Origin: Microvirga calopogonii
GTDB lineage: Bacteria; Pseudomonadota; Alphaproteobacteria; Rhizobiales; Beijerinckiaceae
Length of the DNA: 64,000 bases
Assembly: GCF_003347665.1 (NCBI RefSeq)
Contig: NZ_QDGA01000020.1
Location: 28,780 to 92,779 of the forward strand
Direction: 5' to 3'
The notes under the pieces are model-generated. The model was given only the letters and a program-made list of their open reading frames with translations. It was not told where the DNA came from and did no database searches. Of this stretch, positions 36,163-44,675 are shown in pieces (the first letter of the stretch is position 1; each line of letters starts with the position of its first letter). The position numbers and the translations under genes are program-made.

Positions 36163-36906
36163 ATGTCCGATCTGAAGCCGTCCCCCCGCCGTATGCCCAA
36201 GCCGAAAGCGAAGCCAGCCGTTCCGGCGAAGAAAGTCGGGAAGGCGCTGCGCGCGCGCACCCCGAAGCCCGTCGACCGGGAGACGATGATCGAGGTCTTC
36301 CGGCGCCTGCACGCGGCCAATCCGGAGCCCAGGGGCGAGCTCGATTACACCAATCCCTATACGCTGCTGGTCGCCGTGGCGCTCTCGGCGCAATCGACCG
36401 ATGTCGGGGTCAACAAGGCGACGAAGAACCTCTTTCCCGTCGCCGACACGCCCGCCAGGATGCTCGCTCTCGGCGAGGAGGGCTTGCGCGAGCACATCAG
36501 GACGCTCAATTTTTACAACACCAAGGCGAAGAACGTCATCGCGGCGGCCAAGCGCCTCGTGGACGAGTTCGGCGGCGAGGTGCCGAATTCCGTCGAGGTG
36601 CTCGAAACCCTGCCGGGCGTCGGGCGCAAGACCGCGAGCGTCGTGGTCAACATCGCCTTCGGCGATCCGCGGGTTGCCGTCGATACGCATATCTTCCGCG
36701 TCACCAACCGGATCCCGCTGGCGATCACCAAGACGCCCCTGGAAACGCAGATCGCACTCGAGGCCCTGGTGCCTGACGAGTTCCGACTCCACGCACACCA
36801 CTGGCTGATCCTGCACGGCCGCTACATCTGCAAGGCGCGCAGGCCCGAATGCTGGCGCTGCCCGATCAACGACCTGTGCCGCTACCCCGACAAGACGATT
36901 CCCTAG
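36163..36906 (+). CDS. nth: Endonuclease III
   Basis: Bifunctional DNA glycosylase/AP lyase removing oxidised pyrimidines. The helix-hairpin-helix LPGVGRKTA carries the catalytic Lys156; the catalytic Asp174 is in AVDTHIF. The [4Fe-4S] cluster ligands Cys223, 230, 233 and 239 have the canonical C-X6-C-X2-C-X5-C spacing. A basic Pro/Lys-rich N-terminal tail of about 35 residues precedes the conserved core; starts at 36193 or further in are possible and would leave more room for a promoter. Confidence 0.94.
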   Translation: MSDLKPSPRRMPKPKAKPAVPAKKVGKALRARTPKPVDRETMIEVFRRLHAANPEPRGELDYTNPYTLLVAVALSAQSTDVGVNKATKNLFPVADTPARMLALGEEGLREHIRTLNFYNTKAKNVIAAAKRLVDEFGGEVPNSVEVLETLPGVGRKTASVVVNIAFGDPRVAVDTHIFRVTNRIPLAITKTPLETQIALEALVPDEFRLHAHHWLILHGRYICKARRPECWRCPINDLCRYPDKTIP

Positions 36907-36956
36907 AGCGCCGGACGCAAAAAATGGACGCCGGTTTTGCGTGAAAAGATGCTCTA
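36905..36956. repeat. Palindromic repeat, family B (single unit, diverged)
   Basis: AGAGC...GCTCT outer arms and ACGCAAAA/TTTTGCGT inner arms around a TGGACGCCGG centre. It overlaps the nth stop and fills the gap to the next gene on the other strand. Confidence 0.7.
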
Positions 36957-37217
36957 GATCGGAACGCCCACGGGCCTGAGGCAGCGGGGCGCGGTCGGGA
37001 CGCACGCAATGCCCGGGGTCGAGCAGGCAAGACCCTCGGGCACGCGGCGGCAGACGACGCAGCCGTCCGTCCACTCGGCACAGGCAGGCCCCGGGGGCCC
37101 ACCCTGCGTGGCAGGCTGCGAACCGACACCCGCACCGGCGATCACGGCGAGGATCACGACCAGCAGGGCGGTCGCGATGGACAGCGTAACCGCGAGGGCC
37201 TCGTCCCGTGACGGCAT
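36954..37217 (-). CDS. Cys-rich small exported protein after uppP, unknown
   Basis: Unrecognised 87-residue protein. A hydrophobic segment (residues 8-30, LAVTLSIATALLVVILAVIAG) would be a signal or anchor. The rest is a short periplasmic-type domain with six Cys in the pattern C-X6-C-X2-C-X8-C-X6-C-X6-C, enough for three disulphides, and many Pro/Gly. It starts 3 bases after the uppP stop on the same strand, suggesting translational coupling. The regular Cys spacing argues for a real protein. Confidence 0.6.
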   Translation of the reverse strand: MPSRDEALAVTLSIATALLVVILAVIAGAGVGSQPATQGGPPGPACAEWTDGCVVCRRVPEGLACSTPGIACVPTAPRCLRPVGVPI

Positions 37218-37220
37218 CGA

Positions 37221-38018
37221 TCAGCCGTAGACGATCAGGGCGGCAAGACCCGCGGCGCCGACGATGATGCGCCAGTACGCGAAGGGCGTGAAGCCGTGGC
37301 GGGACACGTAATCCAGGAACAGCTTCACCACGACGAGCGCCGCCACGAAGGCGGACAAGAAGCCGGCCACGATGATCATGGCGTCGTTGGCGGAGAGGAA
37401 CTTGTAATTCTTCAGGAGGTCGTAGGCGAAGGCGCCGGCCATGGTCGGCATGGCGAGGAAGAACGAGAACTCGGCCGCGGCACGCTTCGAGGCGCCCATC
37501 AGCATGGCGCCGACGATCGTCGCCCCGGAGCGGGAGACGCCGGGCACCATGGCGGCGCACTGGATGAGGCCGATCTTGAAGTACATCGACAGGGGGAAGC
37601 GTGTCGCGTCGGTCTTGGTCGCCTCGAGCGGCATGCGGTCGATGGCGAGGAGCACGAAGCCGCCGACGATCAGGGTCGTGCACACGATCCAGGGATCGAA
37701 GAGCACTTCCTTGATGAAGCCGTGCAGCACCGCCCCGATCACGGCGGCGGGCAGGAAGGCGACGAGGACGCCGATGACGAAATGGCGCGCCATCGGATCG
37801 TGCGGCAGGGCCTTGGCGATCGACCACAGCTTGTTGAAGTAGACGGAGAGGATCGCCAGGATCGCGCCGAGCTGGATCAGCACCTCGAAGGTCTTGCCCG
37901 TCGACTCGAAGCCGAGGAAGTGGCCGACGAGGAGCAGATGGCCCGTGGAGGAGACCGGAAGGAATTCCGTCAGACCTTCGATGAGGCCGAGAAAGAGCGC
38001 CTCGATGATTTGCGACAT
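37221..38018 (-). CDS. uppP: Undecaprenyl-diphosphate phosphatase UppP (BacA)
   Basis: Recycles the lipid carrier for peptidoglycan and other surface polymers by removing one phosphate from undecaprenyl-PP; loss or excess alters bacitracin sensitivity. Both conserved active-site regions are present: [17 protein letters not shown] and [17 protein letters not shown]. About eight membrane helices, 265 residues from ATG 38018. Upstream on the minus strand TTGACA occurs but without a convincing -10 box. Confidence 0.95.
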   Translation of the reverse strand: MSQIIEALFLGLIEGLTEFLPVSSTGHLLLVGHFLGFESTGKTFEVLIQLGAILAILSVYFNKLWSIAKALPHDPMARHFVIGVLVAFLPAAVIGAVLHGFIKEVLFDPWIVCTTLIVGGFVLLAIDRMPLEATKTDATRFPLSMYFKIGLIQCAAMVPGVSRSGATIVGAMLMGASKRAAAEFSFFLAMPTMAGAFAYDLLKNYKFLSANDAMIIVAGFLSAFVAALVVVKLFLDYVSRHGFTPFAYWRIIVGAAGLAALIVYG

Positions 38019-38196
38019 CGTTGAAAATCCTGAAAACGGCGCCAGATGCGGGAGCACGTCGTATCTGTCAAGCAAGGTTTGCGCCGCAGGCGTAGCCCTT
38101 TTGCATCACAGACATGAGATTCACCAATATTCCTTACCAACCCTTAACGAAGCACGGCCTTATTCTCGCCGCCTGTTTCGCGTCACTCATAGATTC

Positions 38197-38889
38197 ATGG
38201 CCATCCTGCATTCCTATCCGTTTTGTCCGCAGTCGCGGTTCGCGCGTCTTATTTTCGCGGAGCTCGGCCTTGAGCCGGATATGGTCGAGGAGAAGCCGTG
38301 GGAACGGCGCATTCCCTATCTGGAGATCAACCCGGCCGGAAATTTGCCGCTCTTCATCGACGATAACGGACTTGCCGTGGCGGGACCATCAAGTCTTGCG
38401 GAGTATCTCGATGAAACTCGGGGAGAGGATCTGCGGGACAGGCGCTTCCTGCCGCGGGACCTCGAGCAGAGGGTCGAGGTCCGCCGCCTGCTCGACTGGT
38501 TCCTGGTCAAGTTTCACGGCGAGGTATCGGATTATCTCGCCACAGAAAAGATCTATAAGCGGTTCATGCCCATCGAGCTGGGAGGCGGTCCGCCGGACAT
38601 GGGCGCGATTCGCGCAGCCCAGACCAATGTGCGATACCATCTCAAATATATCGGTTTTCTGATTTCCGCACGGAATTGGCTGGCCGGCGACCAGATGACC
38701 TATGCGGATCTGGCGGCGGCGGCCCATCTGTCGGTGGTGGATTATCTCGGCGACGTGCCATGGGACGAGGACGAAACAGCGAAGCATTGGTATGCCAGGA
38801 TCAAGTCCCGGCCGTCCTTTCGCGCGCTCCTCGCGGACCGGGTGCCGGGAATGGCACCGGCGAGTCACTACGACGACCTGGACTTCTAG
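38197..38889 (+). CDS. Glutathione S-transferase family protein
   Basis: N-terminal thioredoxin-fold domain with a Cys-type active site ([13 protein letters not shown]), the cis-Pro region ([14 protein letters not shown]) and the glutathione-binding [10 protein letters not shown], followed by an all-helical C-terminal domain ending [16 protein letters not shown]. 230 residues. Such proteins are often GSH-dependent reductases or transferases; the substrate is unknown. It is 11 bases upstream of queG, an arrangement seen in related genomes. Confidence 0.88.
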   Translation: MAILHSYPFCPQSRFARLIFAELGLEPDMVEEKPWERRIPYLEINPAGNLPLFIDDNGLAVAGPSSLAEYLDETRGEDLRDRRFLPRDLEQRVEVRRLLDWFLVKFHGEVSDYLATEKIYKRFMPIELGGGPPDMGAIRAAQTNVRYHLKYIGFLISARNWLAGDQMTYADLAAAAHLSVVDYLGDVPWDEDETAKHWYARIKSRPSFRALLADRVPGMAPASHYDDLDF

Positions 38890-38900
38890 ACGGGGAGACG

Positions 38901-40031
38901 TTGAAGCGCGCTTTCCTCGAACGGGCCAAGGCGCTCGGTTTCGACACGATCCGGATCGCCAGGCCCGATGCGATTCCGCTGGCCCCCGAGCGGCTCAAGG
39001 CCTGGCTCGACGCCGGCCATCACGGTTCCATGGAATGGATGGCGGAAACCGCCGGGCGCCGGGCAGACCCGAGGGCTCTGTGGCCTGAGGTGCGCAGCGT
39101 CATCCTGCTCGGGCTGAACTACGGCCCCGCGGAAGACCCACTGGCCGAGCTGGCCCAGACGGATCGCGGCTACATCTCCGTCTATGCCCGCAATCGCGAC
39201 TATCATGATGTGATCAAGGGCAAGCTCAAGGAGGCGGCGGGCTTTCTCGCTTCCAAGGCATCGTCGGACGTGAAGGTCTTCGTCGATACGGCCCCGGTCA
39301 TGGAAAAACCGCTCGCGGAGGCGGCGGGGCTCGGCTGGCAGGGCAAGCACACGGTGATCGTCTCGCGCGAGTTCGGCGACTGGCTGTTCCTCGGCGCGAT
39401 CTTCACCACGGCGGAGCTGCCGGCCGACGAGCCGGAGCGGGACCATTGCGGCTCATGCCGCCGCTGCCTCGATGTCTGTCCGACGAATGCCTTTCCCGCG
39501 CCCTACCAGCTCGATGCGCGGCGCTGCATTTCGTATCTCACCATCGAGCATAAAGGGCACATCCCGGCGGAGCTGCGTCCCGGCATCGGCAACCGGATCT
39601 TCGGCTGTGACGATTGCCTCGCCGTCTGCCCGTGGAACAAGTTCGCCCAGGCAGGGCGCGAGGCCCGGCTGGTGCAGCGGGATGATCTCGCGGCGCTGCC
39701 GCTGGCGGAACTCGCCCGGCTCGACGATCCGGGCTTCCGCACCCGCTTCGCCGGCACGCCGATCAAGCGCACCGGGCGTGATCGTTTCATCCGCAACGTG
39801 CTCATCGCCATCGGCAATTCGCGCGATGCCGCCTTAGCCGACGAAGCCTTGCGCCTCCTCGACGATGCCTCGCCGCTCGTGCGGGCGATGGCAATCTGGG
39901 CGCTGGCTCGCGTGCTTCCGCCGGAGGCCGTTGCACGTTATGCCGAAGGGCGGCTGGAGCGGGAAGACGATTCGGACGTGCGCGAGGAATGGCGGCGGGC
40001 GATGGCGATGACGTCTGAGGCAACTGCCTGA
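38901..40031 (+). CDS. queG: Epoxyqueuosine reductase QueG
   Basis: Cobalamin and Fe-S enzyme performing the last step of queuosine tRNA modification. Two ferredoxin-type cluster motifs are visible ([29 protein letters not shown]), plus the proposed proton-donor Asp in [14 protein letters not shown] and a C-terminal HEAT-like repeat ([15 protein letters not shown]). No ATG or GTG suits the N-terminus; TTG 38901, after GGGGAG, gives [15 protein letters not shown], the family opening. 376 residues. Confidence 0.93.
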   Translation: MKRAFLERAKALGFDTIRIARPDAIPLAPERLKAWLDAGHHGSMEWMAETAGRRADPRALWPEVRSVILLGLNYGPAEDPLAELAQTDRGYISVYARNRDYHDVIKGKLKEAAGFLASKASSDVKVFVDTAPVMEKPLAEAAGLGWQGKHTVIVSREFGDWLFLGAIFTTAELPADEPERDHCGSCRRCLDVCPTNAFPAPYQLDARRCISYLTIEHKGHIPAELRPGIGNRIFGCDDCLAVCPWNKFAQAGREARLVQRDDLAALPLAELARLDDPGFRTRFAGTPIKRTGRDRFIRNVLIAIGNSRDAALADEALRLLDDASPLVRAMAIWALARVLPPEAVARYAEGRLEREDDSDVREEWRRAMAMTSEATA

Positions 40032-40063
40032 TCAATCCGGCCTCGGGAAGCCTCCCTACTCCA

Positions 40064-40153
40064 CGTCATGGCCGGCCTTGTGCCGGCCATCCCGATCAGA
40101 AGGGCGTTGCGCTTTACAGAAGCGAGATCACCGGCACAAGGCCGGTGATGACG
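40064..40153. repeat. Palindromic repeat, family A, copy 4
   Basis: Canonical hairpins ATGGCCGGC/GCCGGCCAT and ATCACCGGC/GCCGGTGAT with complementary loops, between convergent queG and olsB. Confidence 0.88.
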
Positions 40154-40179
40154 TAGATGGTGGGCGTTCCGTCAGATGC

Positions 40180-41112
40180 TCACGCCGCGTGGCGGTTCGC
40201 CGCCGGGCCGAAATGGTCGATGTAACGCGGGTTGATCGCCGAGACGGGCAGGATGACGAGCACGTCCGTGGTGCCGAACTGCCGGTCGATCACGGCTCCC
40301 GTACCGAAGGTTGCGCCCAGGCGCAGATAGCCCTTGATCAGGGGCGGCAGGGCATGAAGCGCGGCCTTGGGATCGATGGCTTCCTTGGGCAGGATATCCA
40401 TCGCCGTGAAGCGCCCCGGCAGGGCGCGGGCCTGCCACTCGGCGGGAGCAGCCGCATAATGGTGCAGGAAACTTAAAGGGAGTGCCAGATCCTTCGGTTC
40501 GGTGCCCTCGAGGCTGGCGCAGCCCATCATCACGTCGATGCGGTGGTGGAGGACGTAAGCCCAGATGCCGTGCCAGAGCAGTTCGACCGTGCGCTTGTTG
40601 CGATAGGGTTCGAGCACGCAGGAGCGCCCGAGCTCGAGAAAGCGCAGGCCCGGATGTGCCTTGAGCAAAGGCGCGATGTCGTATTCGCCCCGCGTGTAGA
40701 AGCCGCCGTGGCGGTGGGCGATGTCCTGGCGGAGCAGGCGATAGGTGCCCACCACTTTCGGCTTCGTGGAGCGGAAGGGTTTCGGCTTGACGTCATGATC
40801 GAGCACGAGAAGATGGTCGCAGAAGGCGTCATAGGCATCCACGTCCCGGCGCGAAATCAAGGCGGCCCCATTGGGAGACGCGGACATCTCCTCGTAGAAA
40901 ACCTTGAAGCGCAGGCGCTGGGCCTTCCGAATTTCCCGCGCCGTCGTGGCGAGACGCACCTCCAGCGAACCGATGCGGCCGAGCACGGGATCGAGGCTGC
41001 CGTAGTCGCGGACGATCTTGCCGGTGCCGGGAATGAGTTTGGTCAAGCCGTGCGGGCGCAACCCCAATGTGGCGGGAACAACTGCCGTCTCCTTCGACGG
41101 GGAAAGATTCAT
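40180..41112 (-). CDS. olsB: L-ornithine N-alpha-acyltransferase OlsB
   Basis: Transfers a 3-hydroxyacyl chain from ACP to ornithine, the first step toward phosphorus-free ornithine lipids. The 310-residue product matches the family: LEVRLATTAREIRKAQRLRFKVFYEEM opening, DAFCDHLLVLD, VGTYRLLRQDIA and FLELGRSCVLEPYR, a GNAT-like fold. OlsA (the second acyltransferase) is not in the window. A partial Pho-box-like sequence upstream would fit the known phosphate control of olsB in rhizobia. Confidence 0.88.
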   Translation of the reverse strand: MNLSPSKETAVVPATLGLRPHGLTKLIPGTGKIVRDYGSLDPVLGRIGSLEVRLATTAREIRKAQRLRFKVFYEEMSASPNGAALISRRDVDAYDAFCDHLLVLDHDVKPKPFRSTKPKVVGTYRLLRQDIAHRHGGFYTRGEYDIAPLLKAHPGLRFLELGRSCVLEPYRNKRTVELLWHGIWAYVLHHRIDVMMGCASLEGTEPKDLALPLSFLHHYAAAPAEWQARALPGRFTAMDILPKEAIDPKAALHALPPLIKGYLRLGATFGTGAVIDRQFGTTDVLVILPVSAINPRYIDHFGPAANRHAA

Positions 41113-41191
41113 CGCTGCCTCACGGGATCGTGCCTCTGATGCCGGTTCAAGCTTGGCGCTGTCCGGCCTCTACATGACATAAAACCCATTC

Positions 41192-41209
41192 CAAACTGTT
41201 TTGTGACAG
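41192..41209 (-). promoter_or_regulatory. Possible Pho box upstream of olsB
   Basis: On the minus strand CTGTCACAAAACAGTTTG matches the CTGTCAT-A/T4-CTGTCAT pattern at 13 of 18 positions, with the first half nearly perfect. It is about 80 bases before the olsB ATG and about 10 bases before a TATGTC stretch. The match is weak in the second half. Confidence 0.3.
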
Positions 41210-41286
41210 AAAACATAAATGTCCCGATGGAAAACATAGAGGTTGGTTGGGTATTCACGGCGCCACGCGACAGGTGAATATTCCGC

Positions 41287-42825
41287 TCAGGCAGCCGCCG
41301 GGCGACGGTCCGCATGGGCCCGGTAGGACAGAGCTTCGGCCAGATGAATGCGCCGCACGCGATCCTCCCCGTCAAGGTCGGCGAGGGTGCGGCCCACCTT
41401 CAGCACGCGATGGAAACCCCGCGCCGACAGGCGCATGGTATTGGCGGCATCACGGATGAGGGCCAGACCCTCCGGGTCGGGTTGAGCCACCTCTTCCAGA
41501 AGCGCGGGCGGGCAGGCCGCATTGGTGGTGATGCCGTCGAGGTTCAGGGCCGCGTAGCGCTTCGCCTGCCGCTCGCGGGCCCGGGCAACGCGGGCCGCGA
41601 CGTCCGCCGATCCTTCCACAGGTGGTGGCAGGATCAAGTCGGCGGCCGTGACGGCCGGAACGTCGATGGCGAGATCGATGCGGTCGAGCAGCGGGCCCGA
41701 GAGCCGCGCCTGATACTGCGCAACGCAGCGCTCGTTGGGTTGGCGGCGGCAGACATAGCCCGGCTCGGTGGCTTGGCCGCAGCGGCAGGGATTCATGGCA
41801 GCAACGAGCTGAAACCTTGCCGGATACGTCACGCGATGGTTGGCCCGCGCGATCAGGATCTCGCCTGCCTCCAGCGGCTGGCGCAGCGAATCGAGCACCT
41901 GGGGCTGGAACTCCGGCAACTCGTCGAGAAAGAGAACGCCGTGATGGGCGAGCGAGGCCTCGCCGGGGCGGGCATTCAACCCGCCGCCGACGAGCGCCGC
42001 CATGGAAGCCGAGTGGTGCGGTGCCCGGAACGGGCGGCGATTGGACAAGGCTCCATCGGCGAGGAGCCCCGCGACGGACTGGATCATCGAGACCTCCAGC
42101 AACTCTCGCGGCGAGAGTGGCGGCAGGATCGAGGGGAGGCGCTGCGCGAGCATGGACTTGCCGGCCCCGGGAGGACCGTTCATCAGCAGGTTGTGCGATC
42201 CGGCGGCCGCGATCTCCAGCGTCCGCTTGGCGCTTTCCTGGCCCTTGATGTCGCGCAGGTCCGGCAGCGAACCTGAAGCGGGCATGAGGGCCGGTTCAGG
42301 CCGCGCCATGACCTGCGTTCCCTTGAAGTGGTTCGCGAGCTGGATCAGGGAGCGCGGGGCCAAAATCTCGATGTCGCTGCCGGCCCAAGCGGCCTCCGAC
42401 CCGCAGGCCTCGGGGCAGATCAGCCCGTGCTCGCGCTCATAGGCCGCCATGGCGGCCGGCAGGGCACCGGCCACCGCTGTGATGGATCCGTCGAGGGCCA
42501 GTTCGCCCAGCACCGTAAAACCGTTGAGGGCATCCGCCGGAATCGCCCCGATGGCGGCCATGACGCCGAGTGCGATGGGAAGATCGTAATGGCTTCCTTC
42601 CTTCGGCAGGTCGGCCGGGGCGAGATTGACCGTGATCCGTTTCGCCGGGAGGGCCAATCCTGAGGCGATCAGGGCCGAGCGGACCCGCTCACGGGATTCC
42701 GCCACGGCCTTGTCGGGCAGGCCGACGATCATGAAGACGACGGAGCCGGGCGAGATCTGAACCTGGACGTCGACCGCACGCGCCTCGATTCCCTCGAACG
42801 CAACAGTGGAAACGCGCGTGACCAT
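41287..42825 (-). CDS. comM: YifB family Mg chelatase-like AAA ATPase (ComM)
   Basis: ComM is a hexameric helicase that supports branch migration during integration of transformed DNA. Domains in order: N-terminal S5/Lon-like domain (residues 1-170), AAA+ core with Walker A (NGPPGAGKSMLAQRL) and Walker B (GVLFLDELPEF), a Cys-containing zinc-like insertion (NPCRCGQATEPGYVCRRQPNERC is split by this motif), and the C-terminal Mg-chelatase domain. 512 residues, ATG with AAGGAGG upstream. No competence genes are nearby. Confidence 0.92.
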   Translation of the reverse strand: MVTRVSTVAFEGIEARAVDVQVQISPGSVVFMIVGLPDKAVAESRERVRSALIASGLALPAKRITVNLAPADLPKEGSHYDLPIALGVMAAIGAIPADALNGFTVLGELALDGSITAVAGALPAAMAAYEREHGLICPEACGSEAAWAGSDIEILAPRSLIQLANHFKGTQVMARPEPALMPASGSLPDLRDIKGQESAKRTLEIAAAGSHNLLMNGPPGAGKSMLAQRLPSILPPLSPRELLEVSMIQSVAGLLADGALSNRRPFRAPHHSASMAALVGGGLNARPGEASLAHHGVLFLDELPEFQPQVLDSLRQPLEAGEILIARANHRVTYPARFQLVAAMNPCRCGQATEPGYVCRRQPNERCVAQYQARLSGPLLDRIDLAIDVPAVTAADLILPPPVEGSADVAARVARARERQAKRYAALNLDGITTNAACPPALLEEVAQPDPEGLALIRDAANTMRLSARGFHRVLKVGRTLADLDGEDRVRRIHLAEALSYRAHADRRPAAA

Positions 42826-42928
42826 CCCTCGACCTCCTTGAGAGATCCGATGTTAGCGCGACGTTTTGAAACGCGATAGTGTTTCAGAAATTATTCCGGA
42901 GAGCGGCGCGACTCCATGATGCAAATGC

Positions 42929-42953
42929 GGAACCCTGCCGTCACCGTCGCGTT
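42929..42953 (+). promoter_or_regulatory. EcfG-type general stress promoter before the kinase gene
   Basis: GGAAC (42929-42933), 16 bases, CGTT (42950-42953): an exact match to the alphaproteobacterial sigma-EcfG consensus GGAAC-N16/17-CGTT. It lies about 155 bases upstream of the kinase start in the only gene-free gap here. About one chance match is expected per 64 kb of double-stranded sequence, so the location is the main support. Confidence 0.5.
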
Positions 42954-43108
42954 GAGTCCCACTATGTCGCGAGCCGCACCGCGGAAAACTCGCGGAAGCG
43001 CAAGGGTTCTACCATCGACGGGGCGGTTCCTGGTATGGGACGGTTAATCTTCTTGAGCGAGCCGGCACGGCTGAGCTGTGAGCTCATACGTGGCGTTATG
43101 AAGTCGTA

Positions 43109-44221
43109 ATGTTGGCCGAGACCCACATGTCCGCTTCAGAACGAACGGCGGACCTCCCGGATGCTCCCTTGCGGGCAGCCTTCCAGTTCATGCGCATGCC
43201 TGTTCTCATGGTCGATCCGCATCGGATGCATGCGCCTGTCCTCTTCGCCAACAAGGCCTTGCTCGACCTGACAGGCTATTCGCAGGAGGAGATATCGGGT
43301 CGGAACTGGCATCTCCTTCACATGCCGGGCTCGGGCATGGACGCCCTGAACGCGATCGATGGCGCGATGCATGACGGAGAGGCGCTCGAGGCCGGGTTCG
43401 TCGGGCGCCGGAAGGATGGCTCCGCGTTCAAATGCTGTCTGGCCCTCTCTCCCGTTCATGACGAGGCAGGCCACCTTCGACGGGTCACTCTCGTGCTGAC
43501 GGATATCGGCTCGGCGCAACATTCCGAGCGGGATGGCACCGAGACGAGCGGGCATCTGGAGGAGCAGGTCGAACGCCGGACCGTGGCGCTCCAGGCAGCC
43601 CTGGACTGGAGGACGGCGCAACTCCACGAAGTCGAGCATCGAATCAAGAACACCCTCCAGATGACTGCTTCCCTGGTCCTGCTGAAAGCCCGCCGCATGC
43701 GGGACCCGGAGGCGCGGAAGGTCCTGCAGGAAACCGCCGAGCGGGTCAGCGCCCTCTCGGCGGCGCACCGGCTTCTCTCCGTGGCAGGGGATGCGGGCCG
43801 GTTCAACCTGAAGGAATTCACCTCGGAGCTGGCCGGGGAACTGGTCACGGCGCTGCCGACGGGACAGGTCGAACTCGACCTCGATGTTCAGCCTCTCGGC
43901 GTTCCGGCCCCCAAGGCGACCGCGCTGGCACTTCTCCTGAACGAGCTCATCGGCAATGCCGTTAAGCATGCTTTCCCAAATGGGCGCCGGGGCCGATTGA
44001 CAATCGCGATCGGGCGGACGGAAAACGGCCTCAAAATCGCCGTCGAGGACGATGGCGTCGGTCTCGATCACGCTCCCCCGGCCGAGGGAAGTTTTGGGAA
44101 AACCTTGATCACGATGTTGGTCCAACAGTTGAAGGGGCAGTTGACTTGGCGCGATCAGAAGCCAGGTACACTTGCTGAAATCGTGATGCCCGTCGATGCG
44201 CAGGAGATGAAGTTTGAGTAG
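43109..44221 (+). CDS. PAS-containing HisKA_2 family sensor histidine kinase
   Basis: Predicted cytoplasmic kinase of 370 residues. A PAS domain (residues 25-135) has the LTGYSQEEISGRNWHLL core; it lacks the photoactive Cys of LOV domains (Trp in that place). A coiled linker leads to the phosphoacceptor His177 in VEHRIKNTLQMTAS, which is the HisKA_2 type, followed by an HATPase domain with the N box NELIGNAVKHAF and DDGVGLDH. Kinases of this type commonly feed the PhyR/NepR/EcfG general stress response. The stop overlaps the start of the regulator gene. Confidence 0.9.
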   Translation: MLAETHMSASERTADLPDAPLRAAFQFMRMPVLMVDPHRMHAPVLFANKALLDLTGYSQEEISGRNWHLLHMPGSGMDALNAIDGAMHDGEALEAGFVGRRKDGSAFKCCLALSPVHDEAGHLRRVTLVLTDIGSAQHSERDGTETSGHLEEQVERRTVALQAALDWRTAQLHEVEHRIKNTLQMTASLVLLKARRMRDPEARKVLQETAERVSALSAAHRLLSVAGDAGRFNLKEFTSELAGELVTALPTGQVELDLDVQPLGVPAPKATALALLLNELIGNAVKHAFPNGRRGRLTIAIGRTENGLKIAVEDDGVGLDHAPPAEGSFGKTLITMLVQQLKGQLTWRDQKPGTLAEIVMPVDAQEMKFE

Positions 44222-44666
44222 CGAGAAGCCGTTGCGCATCCTCATTGTCGAGGATGAAATCCTGATCGCGCTCGAACTTGAAAGCTTGCTGCAGGATCTG
44301 GGACATGAGGTCGTTGGGATGGCCGCGTCGTCCGCGGAGGCTCTTTCCCTCGGCCAGACGCTCCGGCCCGACCTCGCTTTCGTCGATGTTCACCTGGCGG
44401 ACGGACCGACTGGCGTCGATGTCGCACGCAGCCTCTCGGTCAACCACCGGGTCACGGTGCTCTTCATGACGGCGAATGCCAAGCGGATCCCGGAGGATTT
44501 CGCCGGGGCCTGGGGCGTCATCGCCAAGCCCTACACGGAACGCGGCGTCCGCGAAGCCCTGAACTACGTCATGGCCGGGCAGCTCCGCGAGCCTGACGAA
44601 GCACGGACGGTGACCTTCGTCCCTTTCGGCGCATCCCCTCGGGAGCGTAGCTCCCAGATTTCCTGA
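44214..44666 (+). CDS. Single-domain response regulator
   Basis: CheY-like receiver of 150 residues without an output domain. Acidic pocket Glu13-Asp14, phosphoacceptor Asp58 (AFVDVHLADG), switch Thr86 (LFMTANA) and Lys105 (IAKPYT) are all present; a polar 30-residue tail follows. It starts with TTG 44214, overlapping the kinase stop by 8 bases, so the pair is translationally coupled and surely a cognate system. It probably acts by protein contact or phosphate shuttling. Confidence 0.9.
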   Translation: MSSEKPLRILIVEDEILIALELESLLQDLGHEVVGMAASSAEALSLGQTLRPDLAFVDVHLADGPTGVDVARSLSVNHRVTVLFMTANAKRIPEDFAGAWGVIAKPYTERGVREALNYVMAGQLREPDEARTVTFVPFGASPRERSSQIS

Positions 44667-44675
44667 CGCTTCTTT

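Noticed and set aside
42879..43109. 76-codon frame upstream of the sensor kinase
   Set aside because: No ribosome site or recognisable domain, low hydrophobic order, and it spans the EcfG-like promoter.
43250..43330. LOV (blue-light) domain in the sensor kinase
   Set aside because: The PAS core has GRNWHLLH where LOV domains need GRNCRFLQ; the photoactive Cys is absent.
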